Below are positions 1 through 11,139 of a DNA stretch of 64,000 nt, in pieces. The position numbers were made by a program, and so were the translations under genes. Under the pieces are notes generated by a model. It was not told where the DNA came from, made no database searches, and was given only the letters and a program-made list of their open reading frames with translations. Position 1 is the first letter of the stretch; each line of letters starts with the position of its first letter. The stretch lies in assembly GCA_022497155.1 (NCBI GenBank), contig MU385711.1, positions 806,001-870,000 on the forward strand, given 5' to 3'. The stretch comes from Whalleya microplaca (taxonomy: Eukaryota; Ascomycota; Sordariomycetes; Xylariales; Xylariaceae).

Positions 1-253
1 CTTGTTTGAAAAAGACATCCAACGCATGACCTCCTTGGCTCTATGGTTAAATGTCGATCTTCTTTCGTCCCTTCGTGAAGACGGTGCTGCCACTGAGATG
101 ATACTCGGACCGCACCTGCAGGAAGCTTCTTTATGGTTCAGCGCTGCCACCGAGGGGCATCAGAGGAGGCTTTATGATAATTTGAGGGGCGTGGACAATC
201 TGCTCCACCGAGACTCGTTTCTTCAATTTTTGACAGAGATCCAGCCAGAATAA
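1..253 (+). CDS. 3' end of an unrecognised gene (cut by window edge)
   Basis: The frame is open from base 2 to a TAA at 251-253 and encodes the last 83 residues of a protein whose start lies outside the window. The peptide is hydrophilic and mixed-charge, with Leu-rich stretches suggesting helices. No motif, membrane segment or repeat is visible and I do not recognise the family. The first in-frame ATG in the window (codon 9) is not necessarily the start. It could also be a chance open frame, since no intron signal or homology supports it. Confidence 0.35.
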   Translation, partial: LFEKDIQRMTSLALWLNVDLLSSLREDGAATEMILGPHLQEASLWFSAATEGHQRRLYDNLRGVDNLLHRDSFLQFLTEIQPE

Positions 254-716
254 TTACAGGTAGCCGAGAAGGTCCTTTCAAAGGTAACCCCATAATAGAG
301 ACTACTCGCATAACCTACCCGGTATAAGTAGTCGACAGTGGGCTTGCTCGTCAGCTAGACTATAGCTAGTTCATCAGACGGCGAACTCCAATATTATCTT
401 ACGGATTTCGAAGCACAACACACTTAGAGAATCTGGATGACCATTGATATCAGCGTCCACCTTCAATTTATATTTGTACTACCGCTAGCTATAACCACAA
501 GGAGTCGTGGGCCTTCGTTACGCCACGCCGTAGAACCTCACTACCGAATAAGACTTGCGCCTAGCAATGCCGTTCCGCTAGAGCTAGCAAGTATACTCCG
601 AACGCCAAGCAGTAACCCATTTCCATCCTCACACTTAAAGCCACCCGATATGTTCAACCGCCACATGATCAAGTGAAACAAACAAACAGACAACGGTCGA
701 CGTAAGCCGTTCGCTC
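254..716. other. Intergenic, 0.46 kb
   Basis: This lies between the partial left-edge frame and the rad52 stop codon. A 79-codon frame at 437-676 (+) has no recognisable features and probably falls in rad52 3' flanking sequence. Nothing else is seen. Confidence 0.5.
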
Positions 717-2452
717 TTACGTGACCTTTTGCCTTTTCGCATCCGTCCCCCCGCCTCCCAGACCATGAACCGTGTTGTTATTCGCCGAGACCTCCGTCAG
801 CGGCGTCCTATTGCCGGGCTCGGGTCCTCCCCCCGGAGCCGGTCGTTTTACCGTCAAGGGGCGGTATTGCCCGCGATTGCCCAGGGGACTCCCGCCGCCG
901 CCTGGGGCGCCGATCTGCCTAGCGTGGTTGAGCGCCGGGTTGCCGACGGTACCGACGCCAGGCCTGCCGGGTCCCGCGCCCACACCTAAACCCGCGCCCG
1001 AGCCGCTGGCAAAGCCGTTAGGTGCAGCAGCTGGGACACCGGCGGCGCGCTGCGGCTCCGAGTCCTTCCGGATGGTGGGGGCGACGTGCTGCCCCGTCTT
1101 GGCGACGGGCTTCGAGGAGCTGTGGTCGATGCCGGGCGTCTTCCGGATCGAGGGGCTGTCGGCGCGCGGGTCGAAGAGCTTGGCCCCGTGGTCCGGGATG
1201 GTGGCGGCGGATTCTTCCGGAAGCGGCTTGATTGATCGCGCTGAGAAGAAGGATACTGGCTCTGGTGGCGCGGCGACGTTCGGAGGCGGCGGCGTGTTTG
1301 TTCTGCGGTTGGCGGCTGCTTGTTGGAGTGCGCTATTGGTATGAGTTGGGGGTCTAGGGTGTTGTTGTTGTTGTTGCGGTTGGTTTGGGCGACCTTGGAA
1401 CGGTGCGCCTGGTCGTTGTAGTGGCTGGTTTGGGGTTTGGGGTGGCCTGAGGGGCTGGGCAGCAGGTCTTGAAGGTGGTTGCATTGGTCTCGGTGCATTA
1501 TTTGTAGGTGGTCTACTGTGGTCGCTGGCATTACCAGTAGGTAGGGATTGAGGCTTCTCATTTGAACTCGTTCCATGACCGTGTGAACCAGGCAACACCA
1601 CCTCGTCGGGGTGGCCGTCGTCCGTCACGCCAAAATCAGCCACATCAAAGTCTCCAAAATCCTCGTCAAGAGCGTCCGACCCTACAAATCCAAGACATCA
1701 GTATCCGCCCAGTCGATATCATCGGAGTCGAACCCACCATGCGCAGTCGTGGTTATCTCGGCACTTTTCTCCGCCTGGCTCTTTGCCTCGACCTTGGGCA
1801 TATCTGGCTCCTTCTTTATGAAGTCTGAGTGCCGGTGCAAGTTATCCTCGTCAAACTTGGTCGGGCCGACCTTGAGCTTAGTGACCTTGGATAGGTAATC
1901 CTTATCGTAGATGCAATTGCCTAGTACATTGCCAAAATTCCGTAACGCCCGCTTCAGGGCATCTGTGGTTCCCTCCTTCTTTGCCTTCTCGAAGGCTGCA
2001 GCCTTTCCCTTGCAATTTTCAATATGCCCATAGCCGATATCCTCGTGGTATGTGCCATCCCGCAGCGTCACCCGGATGATAACAGACAGGCCGAGGGAGA
2101 TCTTGAAGGTTTGCGGGTTCTCATCGACGAAATCGACCTGGATATTTTGAATGCTAGACGACCACCCATTGAAGCCGAATACCTCGTTCGCGAGAGCAAT
2201 GCATTTCTCGGCGGCGATATAATGGACCTTCTGGCCGGAGGGGCCGCTGCGTGCCGAGAGGTATTCCGGGCCCAGCTGCTTCTCTAGCCGGGATTGCAAG
2301 GTAGCGATTTCAGCAGCCGTGAACTGAGAAATACGAGGCTTGACTTCCTCGAAGGGATTAGCGATCCCATTGTGCTGGTCGCCCGGACTGGTCACAAGAG
2401 TATGTCAGCACAGACGCGTTGTGGCGTGAATGGGCGAAACATACGCTGGCAT
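717..2452 (-). CDS. rad52: Rad52 DNA strand-annealing/recombination mediator protein
   Basis: Rad52 anneals RPA-coated single strands and loads Rad51 during double-strand-break repair in the nucleus. Exons read 2452-2445, 2387-1738 and 1681-717, giving 540 residues. Exon 1 is only 8 nt (ATGCCAGC) followed by a GTATGT donor; the join gives an MPAPGDQ start, which I prefer over the GTG at 2395. Residues about 25-175 form the conserved Rad52 DNA-binding domain, with motifs KVHYIAAEK, GFNGWSS and DALKRALRNFG. The C-terminal half is low-complexity, rich in Pro, Gln and Gly, with a short poly-Gln run, as is usual for fungal Rad52. Intron 2 (1737-1682, 56 nt, GTGGGT...TAG with a CTGAT branch site) is inferred, because without it the frame stops at a TAG at 1684-1682 while a conserved acidic segment (DEDFGDFDVADFG) continues in another frame. 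The domain assignment is secure; intron 2 borders are less so. Confidence 0.93.
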
Positions 2453-3356
2453 TGCGGCAGGATTATGATTTTGTTTCCACGACCATTGAAGGGAGAAGTG
2501 ATTGTCTATAGGTCTACAAAGCTGGAGATCTCAGTGGTTATTGTAGATGGATTTATTCGGCGCTGTTATCCTGCAATTCTGTGACGTGTTGGCACTGGGG
2601 TTTGACGCGGATAAGTGCATGCGCGATCACGCCAAGTGGGAACGGAAAGGGTTCCCCAAATCCACCAGACTGCTTACATAACACGCGCAGGCAGACACCA
2701 GGTCACCTGACCAGCGCAACTTCTGATCAATCATTACCTTAGGTAATCTGTGTTAAAGTACAGGCGTATGTACCATCATCCCACTCCATTTTAGGTACTC
2801 TACTACTCCATGATCTGGCCAAACGACTTCTTTCGATTCTGTTCCCGTGTCACGATTTTATGCCTAGATCATCTGCCAACCACATCTCAATCTGCCTATT
2901 GAAGAGCCTTACCCTGAGATAGGCTGCATTGTAATTTAAAATGAATTGCCACAACTTACAAGTAAGCAGCGTATGTTACATGATTTACCTATTGCGACTA
3001 CAGCCTGCCTATGTGTATCACAAGAGTAACCAGCCTGCCGCTGGTATTTCTCAGCCATTGGCGATAGCCCCGCTTGCTGCCTTGGTTTAATAGTACAATG
3101 TGTTTTGGTCAACCTATCAAAGGATGTGTCGTATTGCCGGCAGCCAATTATATAGGTTGGGCTCTAACTTAATATACTTGTTTCCGCGCCACACTGTGCA
3201 GGCAGAATGATAGGCAGTCTTGGGCAATGCCATAGAAATACACTTCCAATCCTCCAGCTATGGTAGAAACTCATTTTACGTCCTCGTGCAAAACCCAGAT
3301 TCCCCAATTTCAATAGTCAACTTTTTGAATAAGGATTCCCCAGGTTACCATTCAAT
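2453..3356. other. Divergent intergenic region, 0.9 kb
   Basis: This separates rad52 (-) from the NACHT-ankyrin gene (+), so it should hold both promoters. A near-palindromic TTACCTTAGGTAA lies near 2737-2750, and a GGTACTC element follows near 2794. The right two-thirds is AT-rich. No further gene is seen. Confidence 0.5.
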
Positions 3357-6300
3357 ATGAGCTTTGGATTTAGCATAAGCGATATTCTCACCATTTGTGA
3401 ACGAGTCCATGGGACTACGGAACGATACAGGAAAGCCCCTGGAGAAGTTGAAGATATGCGCAAAGAGTAAGCCCATCTAGAGAAGTGTATTCGAGTTTCC
3501 TGCTAAGAGCTACCAGTGTTAAGATCATCACATCACAGCTACAACGGATCAGCGAAGTAGGCAGATCACCGTGTGAAGTGCATGCGAACGATCTACAGAA
3601 CGCTGCGCAAGAGTGTTTCTCTATATTGGCAAAGATAGAATGCTATCTGGATAACGCACTCCCCTATGGGCAAAGGAAACGTGACCACGTGAAGCGATTT
3701 GTGAAACGGGCAACTTGGAATTCCAAGGACATATCTCTGCTGTGGGAACGTTTCGGCCGACATTTGTCACAAGTCCACAATTTAATGCTTGCGTATTTAT
3801 CTGATAACCTTCCGTGTCAGACAATACTGACATGATCCTAGTCTTATGTTAAAAAACCATGAGCGCATGGAGATCTTGAACGCTATTGCGCCTCTAAGCC
3901 CACAACCTAAAGTTAGGGCTTTAGAGAATACCTGTGAGTGGGTGATAAACTCGACTCAGTTCCATGACTGGGTGTCACAGCAGGGAAAGGTGTTGTTCTG
4001 CTCTGGAAACCCGGGCTCTGGCAAGACAACCATGACAACGAAGGTGGTCGACTGGTTGCTGGAGAAACATGGGAACAATCCCGAAGTAGGCATCGCGTAC
4101 ATCTACTTGGGGCTTACAAGCAGTGGGCCAGAAAGCACTGAGGGGTCATTTCGTGCTCTTCTTAGGCAGCTTGGCGAGCGACAAGGGCCTCTTCCGCTGG
4201 CGGTACAAGAGTTTTATCATCACCAGAAGGAGAAACGAAGCCAGCTAGGACTTGGTGACGTTTTCCAAGCTATAGTTGATCTCACCAAAGATCCATATTT
4301 GAAATTATTCCTTGTAGTCGACGGAGCGGACGAGTGCGGCACTGGCATGGGCGATACGAGGCATTTCCTGAGACACCTCATTTCACTCCAACAAAGAACC
4401 AATGCAAACCTATTTGTGACATCTCTCCCGATACCAGAGATCGCAAACAGATTTGCGGCTTCTCTGTCCCTTGAGATATGCGCAAAAGACAAGGATATTA
4501 TCACATATATCGACAGTGTTGCTCTGAACTTCAACACAACCCTACTTGTGAATGGTCATGTACCCACAGAGATCACAGAAGGCGTGGTCACGGCGTCTCA
4601 AGGAGTGTAAGAGACATATTTCATATATTAGGTCTATGCTAAACCTACAGCAGATTTCTCCTTGCACATTACTTGGTTGAATTTATAAAAGATTCTTCCT
4701 CGCTAGGCGAAGTCAACCTCCTATTCAACGAGATACAGACAGGTGCCTCAAAACTGAATGGTGATCGTGTTTCTGCAATTGTGGATGTTACCTTCGCATC
4801 GCTTATAAAGAAATTCGATCGTCAAAACGATTGGTCAAAGTTGCGAGCGGAAGAGATAATTCTATGGGTACTTCTCTCTGAACAGGAATTGGAGGGTTCT
4901 GAACTTTGCCATGCGATCGAAATTAGCGATGGTGGGGATTCAACTCAACTCGGGGATCTTCTTGCTACTTGCCGCTCCTTCATCATAAGCAAAGGCTTGG
5001 AGACGCCCTACATCTGTTTCTACCACCGGGTGGTCAGGGAATACTTTTTACGGGCCTGGACAAACAAATTTCCTTCTGCGCATACCAGAATTGCGAAGGT
5101 CCTAATGAAGTGCCTTCTTTCAGACCACGATGCTGGTATCTACAAATATGCGGCAAAGTACTGGGGGAACCACGTCAAACGAGCCACTCCCGACCGCGAC
5201 ATGAACGAATTAGTCTTGACATTCTTGCGCAATGAACGAAAGGTCTCCAAAAGCTGTTCATTTATCCTGGGTTATTTCTATGCAAAACAGCTTACCAGGA
5301 CAGTCGCTGGAGCTCACCTTGCAGCTCACTTTGGCTTACAAGACTGTATGAGCACCCTGGTGGCAGATGGAATAGACCTTGACGGCCGAGATGAGGATGG
5401 TGAGACCCCATTACTTTGGGCCGCAAGGAACCAGGAAAAACAGATGGTTGTATGGCTACTGCAGCAAGGGGCTGATGTTAACGCGGTCACCATTGAAAAG
5501 AAGTCTGTTCTGCATTACGCTGCCACTGGAAAATGGGAGACGGCGCTCAAAATATGTCTTGACCGAGGAGCAAAGGTGACCGTAGATTTCCACAGTATGA
5601 CCCCGTTGCACTACGCTGTCCAGTCTGGATGGGAGAGAGGGATCACTATCCTATTGGAAGGTGGGGTATCAATTAATCTGGGTGTACAGATGGTACGCCC
5701 GAAACGGATGTTTGAAAATGGTCGACGAGTACTTGAACCTGCGGATGTACAAGCCCTACGCGTTCTACTGCCCACCGAGTCAGCAGGGCTTACTCCTTTG
5801 CACTTAGCAGCAATGCTTGGGGATACAAAAATGGTCTGTTTCCTCCTTCAACACGGAGCAAACCCAGCTGTAGTTTCGGAAAATGGCAAAACTCCCCTAC
5901 ATTTGGCAATACAATGGAAAGTAATGGGTTTCGATTACGGGCCTGATTCATGGCTGGTGGCGTATCATCTGTTGAAAATCATGCAGCAGACTCTCGGTGA
6001 GATGAGCCTTGATGATACCTTTGTAGGCGTTGTAGCAGCGCTTCTGCAGCGCCCAGCTACTGACGTCAATGCTCAAGACTCTGACGGATCTTCTTGTTTG
6101 CATCTCATAGGAAAACATCTTGGAAATTATATTGTCGAGTTACTATTTGAGCACGGCGCCAACCCCTCAGCGCGGAACTCGAAGATGCAGACGCCTCTGC
6201 ACCTTGCGTGTGGAGAGGGGAATGCGAAAGCTGTGAAACACATGATTGCCCATGGCGCATGCGTTCAGAAAGTAGACGTTGATGGAAAGAATGCGTTGCA

Positions 6301-6964
6301 CTACGCAGCCAAGAGTGCAAACTGGGAGACAATAGCATTGGTAATCGAACACGCGGGAGCCACAACGATCGGCCAACCTATCATCTTGTCGAGAGACTCC
6401 AATGGACAAGGTGCTTTGCATCACATATTAGCTAATTGGGTTGTTTCAGACTGTGAGGCCGTAGACTATTTGCTGGAACAGGGATTGTGTGTCAACAGTT
6501 ATGACAGGACAGGCAAGCCGCCACTTGCAACGTGCTTCTCCCAATTTCATCTCAAGATCTCAAAGGAGGTTGTTCAACGTTTCCTCAGCTACCATGCAGA
6601 CACTTCTTATACCACAGCAGATGGTTTGGGATTAGGGCATCTATATGCCTGCTTCACGGAAGAGCTTGATGTAGAGATTCTACGGCTACTAGCCAACTCT
6701 GGTCTTGACCTCAGCAAACAAGACTTCAAAGGGATGACTATATTACACCACAGCGCTTTATCTGGCAATTTAAACAAATCTGTCTTGAGATTTATTCTGG
6801 ACGAAGTCGGCCTACTTCTGGATTCCACCGATTCCGCGGGAAAGAGACCACTAGACTACGCGGATGAAGAAGACAAGCAGCCACATCATCCGGATAAGCG
6901 TAACCCAGATAAGTGGGAAAAAACGAAGTTAGTCATCATGGGACAGTGGGCTGATGATCAGTAG
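3357..6964 (+). CDS. NACHT-type STAND NTPase with ankyrin repeats (fungal NLR-like)
   Basis: Four exons (3357-3466, 3517-3792, 3842-4606, 4651-6964) join in frame to 1154 residues. Introns are 50, 49 and 44 nt with GTAAGC, GTATTT and GTAAGA donors. The MSFGFSISDI start is typical of the helical N-terminal domain of fungal STAND proteins. A Walker A motif GNPGSGKTT lies at about residues 184-192 and a Walker B-like LFLVVDGADE about 100 residues later, which define the NACHT module. A winged-helix-like stretch follows, and the C-terminal half carries many ankyrin repeats with TPLHLA-type cores (for example near 5800-5900 and 6180-6300). Fungal relatives act as intracellular receptors in non-self recognition and regulated cell death; the ligand here is unknown. 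All four exons are intact. Which N-terminal effector class it belongs to (Helo-like or another) cannot be settled by eye. Confidence 0.88.
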
Positions 6965-7725
6965 AGGTTCAAATAGTTATAGAGAGGGAGGGCCGATCTC
7001 GGGGTATCTGCCCATTTTGTTTATTTTATAACACATGCTAGTGGTTCTACTTGAAAAACTTTCCCATGGCTCTGAATCATATCTAGGTGCCACCAGCCAT
7101 GAGATTCAAAGTCAACTATTGAAAGGGTATAATACCTATTTCCCTAGACCCTGAACATCAAGGTTTGAGTAATGGTCAGATCAAATACATCAGCATTACC
7201 GGGAGACTATAATTAACATCTCAAGATTTGCTGACTAAGCAACACGGACAGTATACCTAGCAGCTGGTGTTGCTATAGTAAACCTAGTCTACAATAGCCA
7301 TACACTCATTAGGCAATGGCCTGAAATAGTTGCATATGGCCACCATAATACGCCATTTCGACAGAAGCAAAGCTCTAGAGGCCTGGCTTGGCCACTGCCG
7401 TAAAATAACTCAGGATGCGGGGAAATCAAGGGTATGTTGCAAAGATTCCCCTCAGAGCCCACCCCGACCATGTCATATATAATACAGCTAAACATCCGGT
7501 CCGAATTAGGCAAGCTGGGGCAGGTTCACGTTGCCATGAATGGTCAGTCAGGTTTGGCTGGCTAAGGAGACTTGATTTCTAGTGGAGTACGATGTCCTTC
7601 CGAGGTAATGTCTGTGTCTACCAAGTGAGTTTCGGGGTATATATATGCCTGTATAAATAGCAACACATTTTCCACTTATACTATATCATGATTCCAATAT
7701 TGTACCTTCATGGGAAGTTATCAAA
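6965..7725. other. Intergenic, 0.76 kb, esterase promoter
   Basis: This holds the 3' flank of the NACHT-ankyrin gene and the promoter of the downstream esterase. Apart from the TATA element listed separately nothing specific is seen; a 74-codon minus frame at 7289-7513 looks like chance. Confidence 0.5.
7652..7660 (+). promoter_or_regulatory. TATA box of the secreted esterase gene
   Basis: TATAAATAG lies 66 nt upstream of the ATG at 7726, with an AT-alternating stretch just before it. Position and sequence fit a focused core promoter with a short leader. Confidence 0.6.
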
Positions 7726-9057
7726 ATGTTCTTTTACAAACACTTAAGCTTGCTTGTACTGCTAATTCTGGGAGTTTCTGGCTCAGTAACTGTGCGGAAG
7801 ACAGACAAAGGCCCCACTGGTTATGAAGTAGACTTCAAGTACACCAATGACACGGCCGAAAGTGTGCTCATCGGTGGTGGTCTACAACAATTCACCGACT
7901 ACTTACACACAACTATCGACACTCGCGCCAGGTATGACCCTCATGACTACAAACCCGGTGACTTCTACATGGCCAGTGGGACGCCGGACGTTGAGTACAA
8001 GTGGCCGTACGAGATGACAAGCTCGGGCGATGGCTTATGGACTTACACGACACCTTTGCCTTCTGGCATCTATAGTTATGCATATCTGATCGACTGCAAC
8101 TATGCGCCAAATTGCAGTATCGACACTGGCCAACTTGTGATTGACCCGGATTTACCGCCCTTCGTGAATGTGCAAGGAGATCAGGTAGCTTCTAGCTTCC
8201 AAGTCCCGTTCGACGAGCGTTTCCAGACTGCCGAAACAAGCGCAAACTTTGACTACGCGCTTTCAGCACCCCGTGAGCACCAAGGCACGGTCAAGTCCGT
8301 CAACTACACTTCGCCTGGGTCCATCCATCCGGCACCCGATGTGCACCACTTTGTCATATACCTTCCTGCAGAATACGGGAAAGTGGAGGGGAAGAAACAC
8401 CCGCTTCTATATCTTTCTCACGGCGGTAGTGGCAATGCCAACGATTGGGAAAACCAGGGGCGAATGTCAAGCATCATGGATAATTTGATCAAGGACGGAC
8501 ATATTGAGCCCACGGTCGTGGTGATGCCGTCGTTCTACAACCTCGACGACAGCTTGCCCCGCTACATTATGGGGAACCTCTCGAGTGACGCAACACCGCC
8601 TTCAGCGCAGCATACCCGCGAAAACTACCAACAGTATCTGTTCCCATGGGTTGAAGAGAACTTCGATGTCTGCGACGAGCCATCGTGTCGCGCATTCGCC
8701 GGACTGTCTCTTGGCGGACGGCTGACCTACGAGATGTATGTCAATGCGACGGAGTACTTCGACTACTTTGGACTTTTCTCCCCAGCTACTAGTGGGCCCT
8801 ATGTGGACGAGGCGGCGTTGGAAGCTAATCCTGCGCTCGCGAAGAAGGGGGTCTTTATAGCATTTGGATTATATGACTTTGTCTTCGACGTGAGTAGAGA
8901 GTTGCAGGCCGCGTTGACAAAATTGGACATACAATATCTGTCAAGGATCACGCCATTTGGGGGCCACTATTGGAACACATGGCAAGATGAATTGTGGTTG
9001 TTCGGTGTCAAGGCTTTGTGGAAACCAATGCCCTTTGATACGCAGACTGGGAGATAA
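7726..9057 (+). CDS. Secreted alpha/beta-hydrolase, esterase-D/CE1-like
   Basis: A single-exon gene of 443 residues. The first 19 residues form a signal peptide (charged start, Leu-rich core, VSGS end). Residues about 30-150 resemble the N-terminal beta-sandwich found before esterase domains in Fes-like and feruloyl-esterase-like proteins. The catalytic domain follows, with YLSHGGSG (oxyanion region), nucleophile elbow GLSLGG with Ser at residue 328, and a late GGHYW with His at residue 414; an Asp in the GLYDF region is the likely third member of the triad. Several NxT/NxS sites fit secretion. The family hydrolyses ester bonds in plant cell-wall feruloyl esters or in siderophores; the substrate cannot be read from sequence. 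No siderophore gene is nearby, which mildly favours a polysaccharide-esterase role. Confidence 0.85.
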   Translation: MFFYKHLSLLVLLILGVSGSVTVRKTDKGPTGYEVDFKYTNDTAESVLIGGGLQQFTDYLHTTIDTRARYDPHDYKPGDFYMASGTPDVEYKWPYEMTSSGDGLWTYTTPLPSGIYSYAYLIDCNYAPNCSIDTGQLVIDPDLPPFVNVQGDQVASSFQVPFDERFQTAETSANFDYALSAPREHQGTVKSVNYTSPGSIHPAPDVHHFVIYLPAEYGKVEGKKHPLLYLSHGGSGNANDWENQGRMSSIMDNLIKDGHIEPTVVVMPSFYNLDDSLPRYIMGNLSSDATPPSAQHTRENYQQYLFPWVEENFDVCDEPSCRAFAGLSLGGRLTYEMYVNATEYFDYFGLFSPATSGPYVDEAALEANPALAKKGVFIAFGLYDFVFDVSRELQAALTKLDIQYLSRITPFGGHYWNTWQDELWLFGVKALWKPMPFDTQTGR

Positions 9058-10445
9058 TAGCCCGCTAAGGAATATTTCTTCTTAGATAAGTCGTTAGTGT
9101 ATCTTCAGCATTGATGCCTTAGATGCAGTGAAGCTTTGCGGCCACTCCGGAAGGTCATTTCGTTGAGAACTAATACCTGAATGCGTAATATTTAAACCCT
9201 GATTTTGAAACTCAGGAGATACACTTCAGTTATTATAAATAACAAATTTACGGTCGTTCTTATACGACATTGCTCCCCAGTGCTACAACTATGGAGTAGT
9301 CGCGAATTCTGAAATTTCTAAAGATAATATTCCTGATAACATTTCGTCTATGAGCGAGAAGTGATACCTATATATGATGATTGGTGTCTAGTTTTGTGAC
9401 TGAAAAATAGGTTTATGTACAAAGATTCTCAATTTGGATGATTTCAACTTGAATTTATGAAACAGATCAATATTTACCGATAGGGTTTATTCAAAATAAT
9501 AACAGCCGAAACTTGACTGTCATACCTTGATAGATGCGCTACAGTTATGATACCATGAGGGAAAGCCATCTCACACTTAACAATGGTTACCGTCATCCTT
9601 TCTTTCCATATTTAATTGATTAGGAAGTACCCATCATAATAACACCACTCAGCCTTTAGTTCTGAAGTCGTAGTCGCCGAAAAGCTCATCGAGAGGTTTA
9701 CTCGAAATTGTACATATTAATACTGCCAGAATAAGCTATGTTCAGTCTCCATCCCTGGCATACCACAGTAGACGAGCCCCCTACCCCATACGTATTATTC
9801 TAACCTATCTTCTGACTTGAAGTAATATTAAAAGTTCAGGGGTCTTGTATCTGTTACAACCACCCATTCCTGAATATCCCCGCAACCAGCTATCACGTGA
9901 TTTATGGTTGCCAAGAGGAAATGGCTTGGCAACCAAGTTCCATTTACTAGGAAGCTATTCAGATATAAAAGACGGTGTTTCGCCGTCCCTTAGGTAGTCT
10001 CTCTTTCTGCTAGCCAGCGATCAATCTAAGTATTTTACCTTTCACGCCTTTTGTTATTTCAAATCAAGACCTGTGGTAACGGCTTCGTTGCAGTATCTCG
10101 GTAGCGGTATTTAGTGTAATAGATATATTACAGGTATGGGATTACCGTAAACATTGATGGAAGACCTATCAATGTTAGCTACCTAGATCTTATCCTGTGT
10201 AAGAGTCCTATTTCGCGCATAAGTGGTTCTTCCATTCATTGGAGAAGGCGAGGCTTTTATTTCACCATGAAGGTGCTCTGCTATTGTGACCCCAACCCCT
10301 CCCCTTTGACCCCGACAACCAACTCCACTTGTATTAGAGCCCACATTTTCTAACCTCCAGTGAAAGTTCAACGTATAGGCCATGACGTGTGAGGGCGTAG
10401 GCGTATCTCTCTTGATATAACAAACCAGAATCTCATGTATAACCA
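9058..10445. other. AT-rich intergenic region, 1.4 kb
   Basis: No coding frame is supported. The right end (9890-10000) carries a promoter-like group of elements described separately. The left part is AT-rich with no recognisable repeat family. Confidence 0.5.
9892..9971 (+). promoter_or_regulatory. Promoter-like group: E-box palindrome, 10-bp inverted repeat, TATA
   Basis: ATCACGTGAT (9892-9901) is a perfect palindrome with a CACGTG core. It is followed by GGTTGCCAAG (9906-9915), a 9-nt spacer, and its exact inverted copy CTTGGCAACC (9925-9934). About 30 nt later comes ATATAAAAG (near 9963), then a short GACGG/CCGTC inverted repeat and a pyrimidine-rich tract. The order fits a regulated core promoter reading rightward, but no ORF of useful size follows on the plus strand before the antisense CorA-like frame. 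Confidence 0.4.
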
Positions 10446-11139
10446 TCACTTCTTTTCTCTCCCAATCCGTCGAATCCATGTGGAGATTGTCTCTGGACTC
10501 ACAAATAAGAAGATTACTGATAGTGCAAACACGGGGCAAGACACAGCGAAGTATATCCAAATTGAGAGACCACCTTGTCCAAACTGTTCAAAATTCATAC
10601 CAAAGATGCTAGCGGTAAAGGAAAGAGGGACATAAATAGCTGCAAGCACAGTGAATCTGAATAACGCTTTGTTCTGCTGCACTCCTCGGCGCGCTTCACT
10701 AATCCCTGCTACATTCATTGAAAGCGTAATAGAAGTCTCGGCGCGTTTCTTGAGTTCGAGGGCTCGTTCAATCAGGTAATTTAGGTCCTGCTCTATGTGC
10801 AAAGCTGCAATCCTGGCAATATCACTTGTTGAACAAGGCCAGGGCATTGATCCTCGACGCCTAATGATATTCAGGACGTATCTCAGCTCTTCGACATGGC
10901 CTTCTATGGGGCGTATGTTAACACTTAGTATTGAAATTAGCGTAGCAGCAAGCCATATTTCAGGTTCTACTCGAGTTGCCTTCATTAGACAAATGTTTGT
11001 TATCTAGATATAGTATTCTACTACTTCATTTGGTAGCAGAGTATTTCGAGAACCTTAAGAGCGAAATGTTTTCTGAATGATTACCTCATTCATATCTAAC
11101 GCAACTCTGAAGGCGCCAGTTCCAACAATGACTACGCAG
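10446..11139 (-). pseudogene. CorA-like Mg2+ transporter, C-terminal part (probable remnant)
   Basis: The 10985-10446 frame encodes about 180 residues matching the end of fungal CorA-like proteins: a long helical segment, then two membrane helices (about residues 117-138 and 145-165) with the signature GMN in ASIFGMNFEQ between them, and a short basic tail. CorA proteins are pentameric Mg2+ channels, so a functional chain needs a large N-terminal cytosolic domain, which is missing here. A preceding exon may lie at about 11139-11085 with a GTAATC donor at 11084, but further upstream the minus frames are closed and I find no N-terminal domain. I read this as a 5'-truncated gene; an unrecognised chain of short exons is the alternative. 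Confidence 0.55.

Noticed and set aside
437..676. 79-codon plus frame near rad52
   Set aside because: No family features, no start context, lies in 3' flanking DNA.
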